64,000 bases of DNA from Saussurea involucrata (lineage: Eukaryota; Streptophyta; Magnoliopsida; Asterales; Asteraceae): NCBI GenBank assembly GCA_033807775.1, contig CM066320.1, positions 181,942,784-182,006,783 on the forward strand, written 5' to 3'. Each line of letters begins with the position of its first letter. Positions within the stretch are counted from its first letter, which is position 1. Below are positions 36,562 to 47,131 of the stretch, in pieces. The notes beneath the pieces are model-generated. The model was not told where the DNA came from and did not search any database. It saw only the letters and a program-made list of their open reading frames with translations. Made by a program: the position numbers and the translations under genes.

Positions 36562-37166
36562 TACACAAGTATATGTATATATATACATAACGATGGTGGA
36601 AAAAGATATGGTTTTATTGTTATAATGTAATTAAAATTTTGATTTAAACAAATCAAATCATAAAATTGTATCTTATTTTATTTAGAGCGAAAAAATAAGA
36701 TATTGTTTTATGATTTGATTTATTTAAATTAAAACATTAATTATGTTAAAGACGAAAAACAATATTAAAATTAAAACATTAATTATGTTAAAGACGATTT
36801 AATTTTATTGTTCTTTTATTTTCATTGTAACAAACAAACTTATTATCGATATTTTAACACGAAATTATTGAAAACCACTGAGAAATGAACTCCAATTTTA
36901 TCATTCTAAAATTAGGAGTTTCAATTTTAATATTGTTTTTTGTCTTTAACATAATTAATGTTTTAATTTAAATAAATCAAATCATAAACAATATCTTATT
37001 TTTTCGCTCTAAATAAAATAAGATACAATTTTATGATTTGATTTGTTTGAATCAAAATTTTAATTACATTATAACAATAAAACCATATCTTTTTCCATCA
37101 TTACAATAAAATGATAAAATTAAATTGTTATATATCGTTATGTATATATATACATATATTTGTGTA

Positions 37167-37207
<41 letters not shown>

Positions 37208-37461
37208 ATGTCTATAGTTATATATGTATATATTTGTGTGTGTATAAAAATATTGTTTTACTTTTTTTATAGTAGAAAGATAAAATTTAGAAAAAATGGC
37301 TAAAATGGTCCTTAACTTAACGAAGTTAACGAAAACGTTAGTCGAGGGACCATGACCAAGAAAAACTGAATACCACAAGGACCAAATCCACAATAAACAT
37401 AGTATAGGGACTTTAGTCACAAAAACCATCAAAACACAAGGACCAAATCCACAATTCACTC
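36268..37461. mobile_element. Palindromic non-autonomous MULE (1.19 kb)
   Basis: The left arm starts GAGTGAATTGTGGATTTGGT and the right arm is its near-complete reverse complement. The two arms cover almost the whole element and meet in AT-rich DNA around 36850. The perfect 9-bp duplication TATAAATAT flanks it (36259-36267 and 37462-37470). The terminus GAGTGAATT resembles that of the large MULE at 2193. ORFs here are arm read-through. Confidence 0.85.
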
Positions 37462-37470
37462 TATAAATAT

Positions 37471-37655
37471 TGATCATTTATCATTATTAGAAACTCTGGG
37501 GAATTCTGCAAAATTTAGAAACTATAGGGTTTGTTCTGGATGTTTTAAGAAGTATAGGGGACTTTTTGCAATTATCTAAAAATTTGGTGTTATGTTTTGG
37601 AAAACGAAACAAATTTTAGTAATGTTATTTCATGAACCACGTTCATCACTTCTTT
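37471..37655. other. Short spacer
   Basis: AT-rich, nothing recognised. Confidence 0.4.
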
Positions 37656-38742
37656 AGGTGCCATTTGGTTTGCATTTTTTTTATTTGAAATAAAATTTGT
37701 TAAAATAATTTAGTTTTGAAATAATTGGAATGAAATTGTATCAGGTTTGATCTTTTGAATTGATTGACATACATGAGAATGAAATATATTACAGGAATTA
37801 GGATTTGCATGTTTGATTCAAAAAAATTAGTTTTGGAATCGTAGTGAAATAATGTTAGCGAATGACCAAAATACTTATTTTAAATTTTTTGAAACTAACA
37901 ATAGTTTATTAAAGGAAAATTAATTAAAATGCCCCAAGTTCAAAAATCGGTTAACAAAATGTCCAAAATCTCTTTGGTTTTGCAAAAATGCCCTATTTTC
38001 CCGCGATTGGACCCGTGATCGCGGACCTGGCCAATTGGCCCGTGATTGGGAGGCGGCGATGGGAACTTTGTCCCGTGATCCACACTAATTTATTATATTT
38101 TGATTTCAAAGTTACATTTAATACGCCTATAATTATTTACTTAATACATTTTACTTTTCTAATTTTAATTTTACATCTTCATCATATTAACACAAATAAT
38201 CGTATATTAACTAAAATACGTTAAAAATACGTTTTAATTTTAACAAGTTACACCATTATAATCGTCTTATCGATACCTTCGAAATGAACCTAATATTGAA
38301 TATTTTTTGATTGGATGAATTTTTCAGATCCCAACATTTATCGATGCAAACATATATTTTCTCTTTGCATTAAATCGGATGCTAATATTGATAATACTTG
38401 ATTATTACCTATAAATATATATGTTTCAATAATTATAATGACTACATCAGGTTCTTCAGTTTTAATTTGATTATTTTTTGACATTTAAAAAACTGACATA
38501 AATATGCCAAAAAAATCAAAATGGTTTATTAAATTATATTGTTTCCTAAGATAATTATTTACATTTTAAATCGAAAAAGTAGAAATCGAGCACAAAGTAG
38601 AGAGCGCTTTATTACCATAAAATGTTCAAATTCCTTATTTGTGGAATTCAATGGACCAAATGAGGGAATAGAATTTGATCAAAATAATTCAACATTCCAG
38701 TTTTATCATATCCCCCCAGAATTTACAAACCAAACAACACCT
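37656..38742. mobile_element. hAT-like non-autonomous element carrying a nested MITE fragment
   Basis: AGGTGCCATTTGGTTTGCA at the left and TACAAACCAAACAACACCT at the right form imperfect TIRs of the hAT style. The interior is AT-rich and contains the MITE fragment at 37914-38310. No matching 8-bp TSD was found, so the boundaries are tentative. Confidence 0.4.
37914..38310. mobile_element. Truncated MITE of the CGCGAT-core family
   Basis: Starts GGAAAATTAATTAAAATGCC, the terminus of the full elements at 51763 and 52847. It shares with 51763-52233 the core CCCGCGATTGG...GATCGCGGA...CCAATTGGCCCG and the distal TACGTTTTAATTTTAACAAG. The right TIR is missing. Confidence 0.65.
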
Positions 38743-38754
38743 TAGTCCTTTTGT

Positions 38755-38934
38755 TTTTGTACAAAAAAAAGGTTGATATCGGGCCCACAATCGACTGCCT
38801 ATCCATAATGTGGGGGCATACCTGACTCACTCAGCGGTTATGGCTATGGGGGTGTCTTGGATTCGAACCTAAGACCTTCTGCTTATTGTACAAAGATGCC
38901 CACCCATTGCCAACTGAGCTACACGCCATTGGCT
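38755..38934 (-). mobile_element. tRNA-derived SINE
   Basis: On the minus strand the element begins GGCGTGTAGCTCAGTTGGCA. It has a pol III A box (TAGCTCAGTTGG) and a B box (GGTTCGAATCC) about 40 bp later, then a non-tRNA body ending AACCTTTTTTTTGTAC. Perfect 15-bp direct repeats CCTTAGTCCTTTTGT flank it (38740-38754 and 38935-38949), as expected of LINE-driven target-primed insertion. The 180-bp length and tRNA head fit plant SINEs. It is not a functional tRNA: the cloverleaf does not close. Confidence 0.9.
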
Positions 38935-39038
38935 CCTTAGTCCTTTTGTGTCGTCAAGTTTAATTGAACCATGCTATCATTATTCACCATGTTGTTACTA
39001 TCTATCTATTTCATTTTTCAACTCATCATAAAACATAC

Positions 39039-40025
39039 TGTTGGGCCACTTAAGATTTGAAGATGACCTCAGTCTTTCATTTTTACAAGTTCATACTTAG
39101 AATAATTTTTAGGTTCTTTACAAGCAGCTTAATTGTATAAAAATGTTCGGTGAAGTCGAAGATCAACCGAAGAAACAAAGTAGAAGTATATCTTCAAAGC
39201 GGATTGAAGATAGACCTCTCAACCAAAGATTAAGCTGCTACTTGAGACTTCCTGAAGTCTTAGGCCAGTACACTTGAAGAGCAAGGATAATCTTGAAGAC
39301 ATGATCAGCAGGATCACTTGAAGATGTTGAAGACATGATCTGTAGGATCACTTGAAGATGTTGAAGATATGATCGGCAGAGAATTCCTTAAGAAAGAATT
39401 CTTGAAGATATCTTGAAGAGATCTTAGGCCAAGAGTTTACAGCAGGTATATTCTACTTTATCTGCAAAATATATTTAGGATATCTTGCAATGACAGAGAC
39501 ATAATCCGAGGATCAGAAAAAGGTTCTTTGGATTTCTTATCTCTTTCAAGTAAGTTCAACTTCAACAAACAGGTCAACGCGTCAAGACAAATGAGCAAAG
39601 ACAAAATTACATCCCAGTACTTTTCAGAAGACTTGCTTCCATCCTGCCTTCCAAGCTCTGCTTGACAAGTGTCCATACATTTAATGCATGAGGCACTATA
39701 TAAAGAGGCCATCTCCTTCCTTGCAACCTCACCAGATTACAGACTCTCAAGCTCTCAAGTGCTGGCGTTTTTCTCTCTCAGAAGTTCATTTGTTTTCTAA
39801 GTGTTTTACAATTGTTCTTATTCTCTGTGTGGCTTTGTGTTAGATTGTTTGAGCAGATTTTATTTGTTTTGTTCCGCAACAATCTTTAAGTTTTCTATGT
39901 GTAATTCTTGATTTTAAATCAATAAAGAATTAATTAAGTGAAAAATTTTGTGTATTGTATTCAATTCCCCCCCCCCCCTTCTACAATACTTGTTTACCAT
40001 TGCTAATCCATAGCTGGGACCAACA
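39039..40025 (+). repeat. 5' LTR of Sirevirus-type element
   Basis: TGTTGGGCCAC...GGGACCAACA. Contains the TATA box CTATATAAAG (39697-39705), a polyadenylation-type AATAAA (39921-39926) and a poly-C run just before the end (about 39967). Confidence 0.95.
39697..39705 (+). promoter_or_regulatory. LTR TATA box
   Basis: TATATAAAG in the 5' LTR, repeated in the 3' LTR at about 50874. Position and context fit the element's RNA polymerase II promoter. Confidence 0.65.
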
Positions 40026-40027
40026 AG

Positions 40028-40039
40028 TGGTATCAGAGC
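40028..40039 (+). promoter_or_regulatory. Primer-binding site (initiator tRNA-Met)
   Basis: TGGTATCAGAGC, 2 bp after the LTR end; the standard copia site. Confidence 0.95.
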
Positions 40040-40076
40040 AGGTCAGTTTAATCTAATAAACTTGATCTGATCTGCA

Positions 40077-42689
40077 ATGGCTTCATCTTCTTCCTTAAAC
40101 AATGTTTCTTCTCAAAACTCAAATGCTGGATCATACGAAAATGGCTCCATAGCCAAACCACCAAAGTTTAACCCTAATAACTTCTCTCTGTGGAAAAGTC
40201 GTATGATGCTATTCCTAGAAGGAGTTGACAGCAGATATCCTACTACACTCCATGAAGGACCTCTTGTCCCTAGAGTTTGGGATCGTTATAATTCCAAAAA
40301 CAAAGATAAGGATGGTGATGATTATTCTTCTGATGAGGAAGAACGAACACCTGCTACTGCTACTGGGATATACATTGTAAAGGATCCCAATAAGTACACT
40401 GATGAAGACAAGCGTCTTGTAGCTCTTGACACTAAAGTCAGAGCCATCATTGCCCTCTCTTTGCCTGATGAGGTTTATCATTCTCTTGTGAACTTTTCTA
40501 CTGCTAAGGAAATGTGTTCCACCCTGTGTGTTCTTTATGAAGGTACTTCTGAAGTGAAAAGGAGCAAAAAGATCGCTCTTGTTCGAAAATATGAACTGTT
40601 TTCTCATGAAAAAGGAGAATCTCATTCTGATTACTATAACCGTTTTAACGGTCTGCTTAACGATCTTAAGTTGTTGGGTCGCATTTATGACAATGAGGAA
40701 GTATTATGGAAGTTTATGGATTGTCTTCCTGATTTCTGGGAAAACATCTGCACATGCATTAAGACAACCAAGGACCTTGATCATATGCCTCTCACTGTTC
40801 TTTATGGTACTCTCTTTAACTTTGAACAAACCAAGCTCCAAAGGAAGTCAGTCATCAAGGACATCAAGAACTCCTCTCTAGCTCTTGTGAGTGACACTTC
40901 CAAAAGATCTGTGTGCATTCCTAGAATCACATATCCTTCCGATTCTGACCATGATAGTCATGAAGATACCAATGATCATTCGGAGGCATACCTTAATGAT
41001 GCTGATGATGAAGGTGAGGAAACCTCTGTTGACCAACTGTCAGATGGCATGGCCATGCTGGCAGGTTATTCTAAACCTAGATCCCGTTTCTCTTCTGGTA
41101 AATCTAAATTTTCTAGAAAATCTTCTCAAAATTTCCCCAAGCACTCTTCAGCTGATAAATCAAATGAGGAATGCTTTAAATGTGGGAAGAAAGGTCAATT
41201 TGCCTCTGAGTGCAGAAGCAAACTCTCTGAAAGATCTAAGAACACTTCTTCAGGTCGTTCTCTTTCAAAATCTAGCAGATCCAGACCTGATTCAAATTTC
41301 TCTTCCTCTAAAAAATTTGGCCAATCTGTTTCCTCTGTGAACTATGAACGTGCTGAAAAGTACAAGGCTAAATATAAAAGAGAGAAAAAGAGAAATGAAA
41401 TTGTTTCCAAAAAGGGAAAGGGTCTGCTGGCTGATTCTCATGACTGGGCAGATGAACCCACATCTGACAGTGATAAGGACATGGCCAATATTTGTTTCAT
41501 GGAAAAGATTGATGACATCAATGACTGTGAGGAAACTCCTTCCACTCTTGCTCTAGTCTCAACAGGATGGTCTTACTCATCCACTCAGGTACATCCCTTT
41601 CACTCTCTTACTGATGCTGAAAAGATTGAAGCATTTGACTCTTTAACTGTTGACTTCCATGATGCTAAAGATGCTAAGAAAAAGGCAAATGCTCAGATAA
41701 AATCTATTTCCTCTCAACTTCAAATCTGTCTTTCTCAACTAAAACATTTTGACAAAATCAAAGCTGAGTTTGAAGATCTGAAAACCATAAACTTTACACT
41801 TGCTAAAGAGAAAAATAAGCTGTTCAAAAGACTTAAAGAGGAACAAGAAACTGTGAAAAAGTGGACTAACTCTTCTAAGAATTTAGAAAAGATTTTTAAA
41901 GACCAAATGAAGTGTGATGACAAATCTGGACATGGCTTTGGCAAAATGGACATTGATTCTTCCTCAAATGTTCATGCCTCAACTTCCTTTGTGCTTCCTC
42001 CTTTCTATGAGTCCTCTGAATACCATTCAAGTGATACTCATTCAATGAACTCTGTTGATCTTTCTGAAGCCTTGAAGTTTGGGATGTTCATTAAAGCTAA
42101 AGGTGATACCTCAACTTCTGAAGTTGAAGAAGCTCAAGGCTCTAATGACCTTCCCAAACCTGTTCATGAGCTGATGAAATCCTTACACATAGATGAAGCC
42201 TCTTCCTCTGAACCTAAGCCTTCAAAGATCCCTAAGAGAGAACCTCAACCTCCTTCAAACATATTTTCCACTTCTCACAAAGGGAAATCAATTACCGATT
42301 TCCATCCCAAAAGAAAAACTCCAAAGAAATATTCTGGTAACTCTTCCACCTTTCCCATTCCTAGATCTGTGCTTTTGAAAAAGTCAAATTCCAAAGAATC
42401 CTGTCATTCACCAACCCTCAATCCTTACAAAGGAATTCTAGGGACCACACCTCTTGGTTCATCCTCTTCAGCCAAGATCATAAAAACCAATGTGAAAGGT
42501 CAAAACAAGGAAAGTGGTCATAATGTTAAAAAGGTTTTTATCTATAGAAAATGCTATAACTGTGGTGACACTTTTCATGTGGCCAAAGATTGTCCTCTTG
42601 AAAGAATGGACATGAACTTATCCAAAGATCTCTCTATTTCTTCTTCTCACCCAAAAGGACCCATCTCCAAATGGGTACCAAAGAACTAA
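40077..42689 (+). CDS. gag: Gag of Sirevirus-type element
   Basis: An 870-codon intact ORF; the ATG lies 38 nt after the PBS. It encodes the particle protein that packages element RNA. The N-terminal UBN2/DUF4219-type Gag domain (KPPKFNPNNFSLWKSRMMLF, through about residue 260) is followed by an acidic/Ser-rich region. A first zinc knuckle is CFKCGKKGQFASEC (about 363-376), where the usual His is Gln. Then come Ser/Lys-rich and coiled-coil regions (about 520-620) and a second, intact knuckle CYNCGDTFHVAKDC (about 825-838). The length suits Sirevirus Gag, which is longer than in other copia elements. It ends KWVPKN-stop just before pol, which is in another frame. Confidence 0.9.
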   Translation: MASSSSLNNVSSQNSNAGSYENGSIAKPPKFNPNNFSLWKSRMMLFLEGVDSRYPTTLHEGPLVPRVWDRYNSKNKDKDGDDYSSDEEERTPATATGIYIVKDPNKYTDEDKRLVALDTKVRAIIALSLPDEVYHSLVNFSTAKEMCSTLCVLYEGTSEVKRSKKIALVRKYELFSHEKGESHSDYYNRFNGLLNDLKLLGRIYDNEEVLWKFMDCLPDFWENICTCIKTTKDLDHMPLTVLYGTLFNFEQTKLQRKSVIKDIKNSSLALVSDTSKRSVCIPRITYPSDSDHDSHEDTNDHSEAYLNDADDEGEETSVDQLSDGMAMLAGYSKPRSRFSSGKSKFSRKSSQNFPKHSSADKSNEECFKCGKKGQFASECRSKLSERSKNTSSGRSLSKSSRSRPDSNFSSSKKFGQSVSSVNYERAEKYKAKYKREKKRNEIVSKKGKGLLADSHDWADEPTSDSDKDMANICFMEKIDDINDCEETPSTLALVSTGWSYSSTQVHPFHSLTDAEKIEAFDSLTVDFHDAKDAKKKANAQIKSISSQLQICLSQLKHFDKIKAEFEDLKTINFTLAKEKNKLFKRLKEEQETVKKWTNSSKNLEKIFKDQMKCDDKSGHGFGKMDIDSSSNVHASTSFVLPPFYESSEYHSSDTHSMNSVDLSEALKFGMFIKAKGDTSTSEVEEAQGSNDLPKPVHELMKSLHIDEASSSEPKPSKIPKREPQPPSNIFSTSHKGKSITDFHPKRKTPKKYSGNSSTFPIPRSVLLKKSNSKESCHSPTLNPYKGILGTTPLGSSSSAKIIKTNVKGQNKESGHNVKKVFIYRKCYNCGDTFHVAKDCPLERMDMNLSKDLSISSSHPKGPISKWVPKN

Positions 42690-45600
42690 TTTTTCTGTGA
42701 CTGCAGGTTTATGGACATCAACAGATCTGGTATCTGGATAGTGGATGTTCACGTCACATGACTGGAAACAAATCTCTTCTTGTTAACTTCGTGACTGCTA
42801 AAGGACGATCTGTTACCTTTAGCGATAATTCTCGAGGCAGTACTAAAGGCTACAGAACTCTCTCAAATGGTTCTGTCACCTTTAATAAAGTCGCTTATGT
42901 TGAAGGCTTGATGCACAACCTCTTGAGCATAAGCTAGCTGAGTGATATCGGGTATAAAGTAATCTTTGAACTGTCCATTTGCACGGTGGTTGAAAAAGAC
43001 ATGAAAGCCGTACTTTCCGGGTACCGAAAAGAAAATGTCTATGTTATAGACATGGGACAAAGTTCATCTTTTGGAACAAATATCTGTTTTGTCTCTGAAA
43101 ACTCTGCCAAGATCAGCTGGCTCTGGAACAAGCGTCTCTCTCACCTCAACTTCAAGACCTTGAACTCTCTCTCCTCTAAAGAGCTCGTGTCTGGAATGCC
43201 AAAGCTGACCTTTGTGAAAGAAAAGCTGTGTGCGGCTTGTGAGAAGGGAAAGCTCACAAAATCCTCATTCAAATCCAAGCAATGCTTCTCCATTTCTCAA
43301 CCTCTTCAGATGCTGCACATGGATCTGTGTAGACCAATCAGCACTCCAAGTCTTGGTGGAAGAAGGTACATTCTTGTTATTATTGATGAATTTACACGTT
43401 ACACTTGGGTATTTTTCCTCAGGTATAAAAGTGATACTTCTGAAGAAATCATAAAGTTCATCAAAAGATCTGAAGTGATGAATGGGCAGCTGGTGAGATC
43501 AGTAAGGAGTGACAACGGCACTGAATTCAAAAACAGTGTTTTGGATGACTTCTTCACTGAAAAGGGCATCTCTCAGAATTTTTCAGCTGTACGGACTCCA
43601 CAACAAAATGGTGTAGTGGAGAGAAAGAACAGGACGCTGTGTGAAGCTGCCAGATCCATGCTGAGTGAATCTCACCTGCCGACCTATTTTTGGGCTGAGG
43701 CAATTAATACTGCATGTTTTACCCAAAATAGGTCCATTATTGTAAAAAGACATAATAAGACTCCCTATGAAGTCTTTTATGGTAGAAAACCAAACATCAG
43801 TTTTCTTCATGTCTTTGGGTGTGTATGCTATATATTAAATGACAGAGAGAACTTGGGCAAGTTTGATCCTAAAGCAGATGAAGGCGTCTTTATGGGTTAT
43901 TCTCTCATCTCCAAAGCTTTTAGAGTCTACAATCTTCGGAGAAAATGTATTGATGAATCAATACATGTCAAGTTTGATGACCTCAATGTATCATCCCTTT
44001 CCTCAGATGATGATGAATTAAATAGTTGGATCACCTCTTGCATTGGTGATGTTTCTCCTTCTCCACCTAACCCAACTATTCCCATACCTTCTCCTCAAAA
44101 TCCTACCTCTCAAGACAATAACCCTTCCACATCTTCACACCCTTCCTCAAACCAAGAAGAAAATCCTCTGCCGATCCAAACTTCCCAAAATCAAAATTCT
44201 CTTCAAAACACCAGTCTCTCTCATCCCTCAAATATTCCTTCGTCATCAAATCCACCTGACCTTCCATCCTTCCATCCTGAAGATCTACCTTCTATATCTT
44301 ATGCTCAACCTTCCTATCCTCCAGCTTTGCCTCCTGCTATAAAATGGACCAAGGATCATCCAATTGATCAAATAATTGGTGATCAACAGGCTGGTGTCCA
44401 AACCAGAAGAGGGGTAGGCAATATATGTCTCTATGTGAACTTCTTGTCCCTTATAGAGCCTAAGAAGGTTGAAGAAGCTCTAGCTGATCCATGTTGGATC
44501 ACTGCCATGCAAGAAGAACTCTCTCAGTTTGAAAGAAACAAGGTCTGGAGATTGGTTCCTCGTCCTCCCCGAAAAACAATCATAGGAACCAAGTGGGTCT
44601 TCAGAAACAAGATGGATGAATCAGGCTCTGTCATCAGGAATAAAGCCAGGCTGGTTGCTCAATGGTATAGGAAAGAAGAAGAAATTGACTATGACGAAAC
44701 TTTTGCTCCAGTTGCCAGACTTGAAGCAATCAAAATTTTCCTTGCTCATGCTGCATACAAGAATTTCAGAGTCTTCCAGATGGATGTCAAGAGTGCATTC
44801 CTGAATGGAGAACTAGCTGAAGAAGTCTATGTGAAGCAACCTCCTGGATTTGAAGATCCATCTCATCCTGACTATGTGTACAGATTGGATAAGGCTCTCT
44901 ATGGTCTTAAACAAGCTCCTCGTGCCTGGTATGACACTCTAGCTGAATTTCTTCTGAAGAACAAGTATACTCGGGGTAAGATTGACAACACTCTTTTCAT
45001 CAAACAAAACCCAGGTAATCTTATTCTTGTTCAACTCTATGTGGATGACATCATTTTTGGTGCCACCGATGAATCACTATGTGATGAGTTTGCTTCTCTC
45101 ATGATGAGTCAATATGAGATGAGCATGACGGGGGAGCTCACATTTTTCTTGGGTCTCCAAGTAAAACAATCTTCTGAAGGTATCTTTATAAACCAAAGCA
45201 AATACATTCGTGATCTTTTGAAAAAGTTTCAATCTGATACCTGCTCTCCCATGAAAACTCCTATGGCACCACGTCTAAAACTTGATGCTGATACAGCTGG
45301 TGTATCTGTTGATGTAACCAAGGTTAGAGGTATGATTGGGTCACTTCTTTATCTTACTGCTAGTAGACATGATATTATGTTTGCTACTTGTCTGTGTGCA
45401 CCTTACCAAGCCAATCCTAAGGAATCTCACTTGGATGCGGTTAAACGCATCTTTCGGTATCTGAAAGGTACCATGAATCTGGGTCTTTGGTATCCTAAAG
45501 ACTCAGGTTTTGATCTAATGGGTTATTCAGATTCTGACTTTGCAGGATCAAAAGTTGATAGAAAGAGCACTACTGGAAACTGCCAACTCCTTGGTGGTAA

Positions 45601-45985
45601 ACTTGTTAGCTGGTCTAGCAAGAAGCAACACTCAGTCTCCACCTCCACGGGTGAAGCTGAATATGTTGCTGCTGGTAGCTACTGTGCTCAAATCCTATGG
45701 ATGAAGAATCAATTGAGGGACTACAATCAGATCTACTCTCAAGTCCCAATACCGTGTGACAACTCCAGTGCAATTGCCATTGCAAACAATCCGGTGCTTC
45801 ACTCCAGATCCAAGCACATTGATATTCGGTATCACTTCATAAGAGATCACATCTCCAAAGGTGATATTGAACTGCATTTCATCCCCACCGATCTTCAACT
45901 GGCGGATCTCTTCACAAAGCCTCTAGAAGAAGCTCGGTTCAAGTTTCTCTTAGGAGAACTTGGTATGTTAAATTTAGATGTATAA
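42690..45985 (+). pseudogene. pol: Pol (protease-integrase-RT-RNase H) of Sirevirus-type element
   Basis: From about 42707 the frame encodes the aspartic protease (WYLDSGCSRHMTGN). After an in-frame TAG at 42935-42937 it is open to 45985. The domains are GAG-pre-integrase zinc finger (WNKRLSHLN...CAACEKGK, where the first zinc His appears as Asn), integrase with its Asp-Asp-Glu residues (HMDL, RSDNGTEF, NGVVERKNRT), copia RT (FQMDVKSAFLNGEL; YVDD at about 45040) and RNase H (YSDSDFAG, STGEAEYVA). The TAG sits where copia relatives read Gln (SISQLCD). Pol is in frame 2 relative to Gag's frame 0, with a TGA at 42698 upstream. Catalytic motifs other than the TAG and the zinc His look intact. Confidence 0.9.
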
Positions 45986-46647
45986 AAAAATAGAAAAGTC
46001 AAAAAGAAAAGAGAAAAAGAAAAATTAATAAATAAATAAATAATAATTACTGTTTAACATTTTATCAGTTAGAAACTTCAAATACTGATAAAATATTGGG
46101 TAACAAGAAAAGTCAATCCCTTTCAATTTTATCTATCATCTCTTACCTTTTCTCTTTTTACCATATCTCTCTCACACAACAAACACATTTTTTTACCCTC
46201 CTTAATCCAAGTCATCTCAATCTCAACCATTCATTTTCTTACCCATCCAAAACTACTTTTGATCTCCACCATCACTTTTCCATCTATACAAAAACAACAT
46301 ACCCTCAAACCTTACCCTATACAAACACAACCTAACATCTAACCTAAACCAACTTTTCCTATTTTTTTCTATAAAATTTCGGTCCATAGTTTTCTTCTAA
46401 AACTAATCTCTAAAAAAAACATCTCCTCTCCTCCCTACTCTCCCCACCGATCCCATCCCCAAGTAAATTGTTTTTGTGCCGAATACACAAACGAAACAGC
46501 CATTCGGCTGCCTCTTCTCTCCGCCGACGCAAGGCTGCCGCCGAACAGCACCACCGACGCTGCTGCTGATCCCGCCGACGACCATCTCCAACCAAGCCAC
46601 CCCCTTTTGGCGATTCACTCCCCCCGCCGACGACACCTGCTACCGAC

Positions 46648-46832
46648 CCCCCCACCCACCGACGTGCATACTCACTCCCCCCACCCACCGACGTGCATGC
46701 TTCCCGCCCCCCACCGACGTGCATGCTCACGACCCCCACCCACCGACGTGCATGCTCACTCCCCCCACCCACCAACGTGCATGCTACCGAACCCCCCCAC
46801 CCCACCGACGTGCATGCTCTCCCCCCCACCCC
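46648..46832. repeat. C-rich repeat tract, about six copies
   Basis: Imperfect units of 26-33 bp with the core CCACCGACGTGCATGC, starting near 46657, 46687, 46712, 46741, 46769 and 46802. The complementary strand has several runs of GGGGG and GGGTGGG. Confidence 0.8.
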
Positions 46833-47059
46833 CGCCGATGCTACCTTACCCCTCCCATTTTCCGCCGAGATTTTAACCCCCCACCCCCCCCCAACCGAAA
46901 CCCACCCTTCCCATAACTCTCCTCTCTATTTTTTATAAGACTCACTTCCTTCTCTCTCTCCTACCTAAACCCTAAACCTATCATCTCCCATCACACTCCA
47001 CCTCCTACATCTTATTACCCAACATATTTTTCCTTTCCTTATTACCCATCTCTACCCCA

Positions 47060-47069
47060 CTATAAATAC
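47060..47069 (+). promoter_or_regulatory. Candidate internal TATA box for ORF3
   Basis: CTATAAATAC in a CT-rich promoter-like context, about 70 nt upstream of the ORF3 ATG. It would allow ORF3 expression without the LTR promoter. Inference from sequence alone. Confidence 0.4.
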
Positions 47070-47131
47070 CCGATCTCCATCTCTCATTTCTTTAGACCTC
47101 TCAACTCTCCTCTATACCTTCCACCTCTCTA

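Larger units (their letters stand above)
45986..47131 (+). other. Pol-ORF3 spacer of Sirevirus-type element
   Basis: Pyrimidine-rich, with a C-rich repeat tract at 46648-46832 and a TATA box (CTATAAATAC) at about 47060, 70 nt before the ORF3 ATG. The overlapping Pro-rich ORFs reflect the C-rich repeats. Confidence 0.6.

Noticed and set aside
38865..38934. tRNA gene on the minus strand
   Set aside because: A and B boxes are present, but the acceptor and anticodon stems do not form. The 15-bp flanking duplication marks a SINE.
40215..40625. Minus-strand ORF inside Sirevirus gag (and other-frame ORFs at 40579-41556 and 43839-44342)
   Set aside because: Shadows of the long gag and pol frames.
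46410..46938. Pro/Cys-rich and Gly/Val-rich ORFs
   Set aside because: They are produced by the C-rich repeat tract in the Sirevirus spacer, overlap in several frames, and have no conserved domain.
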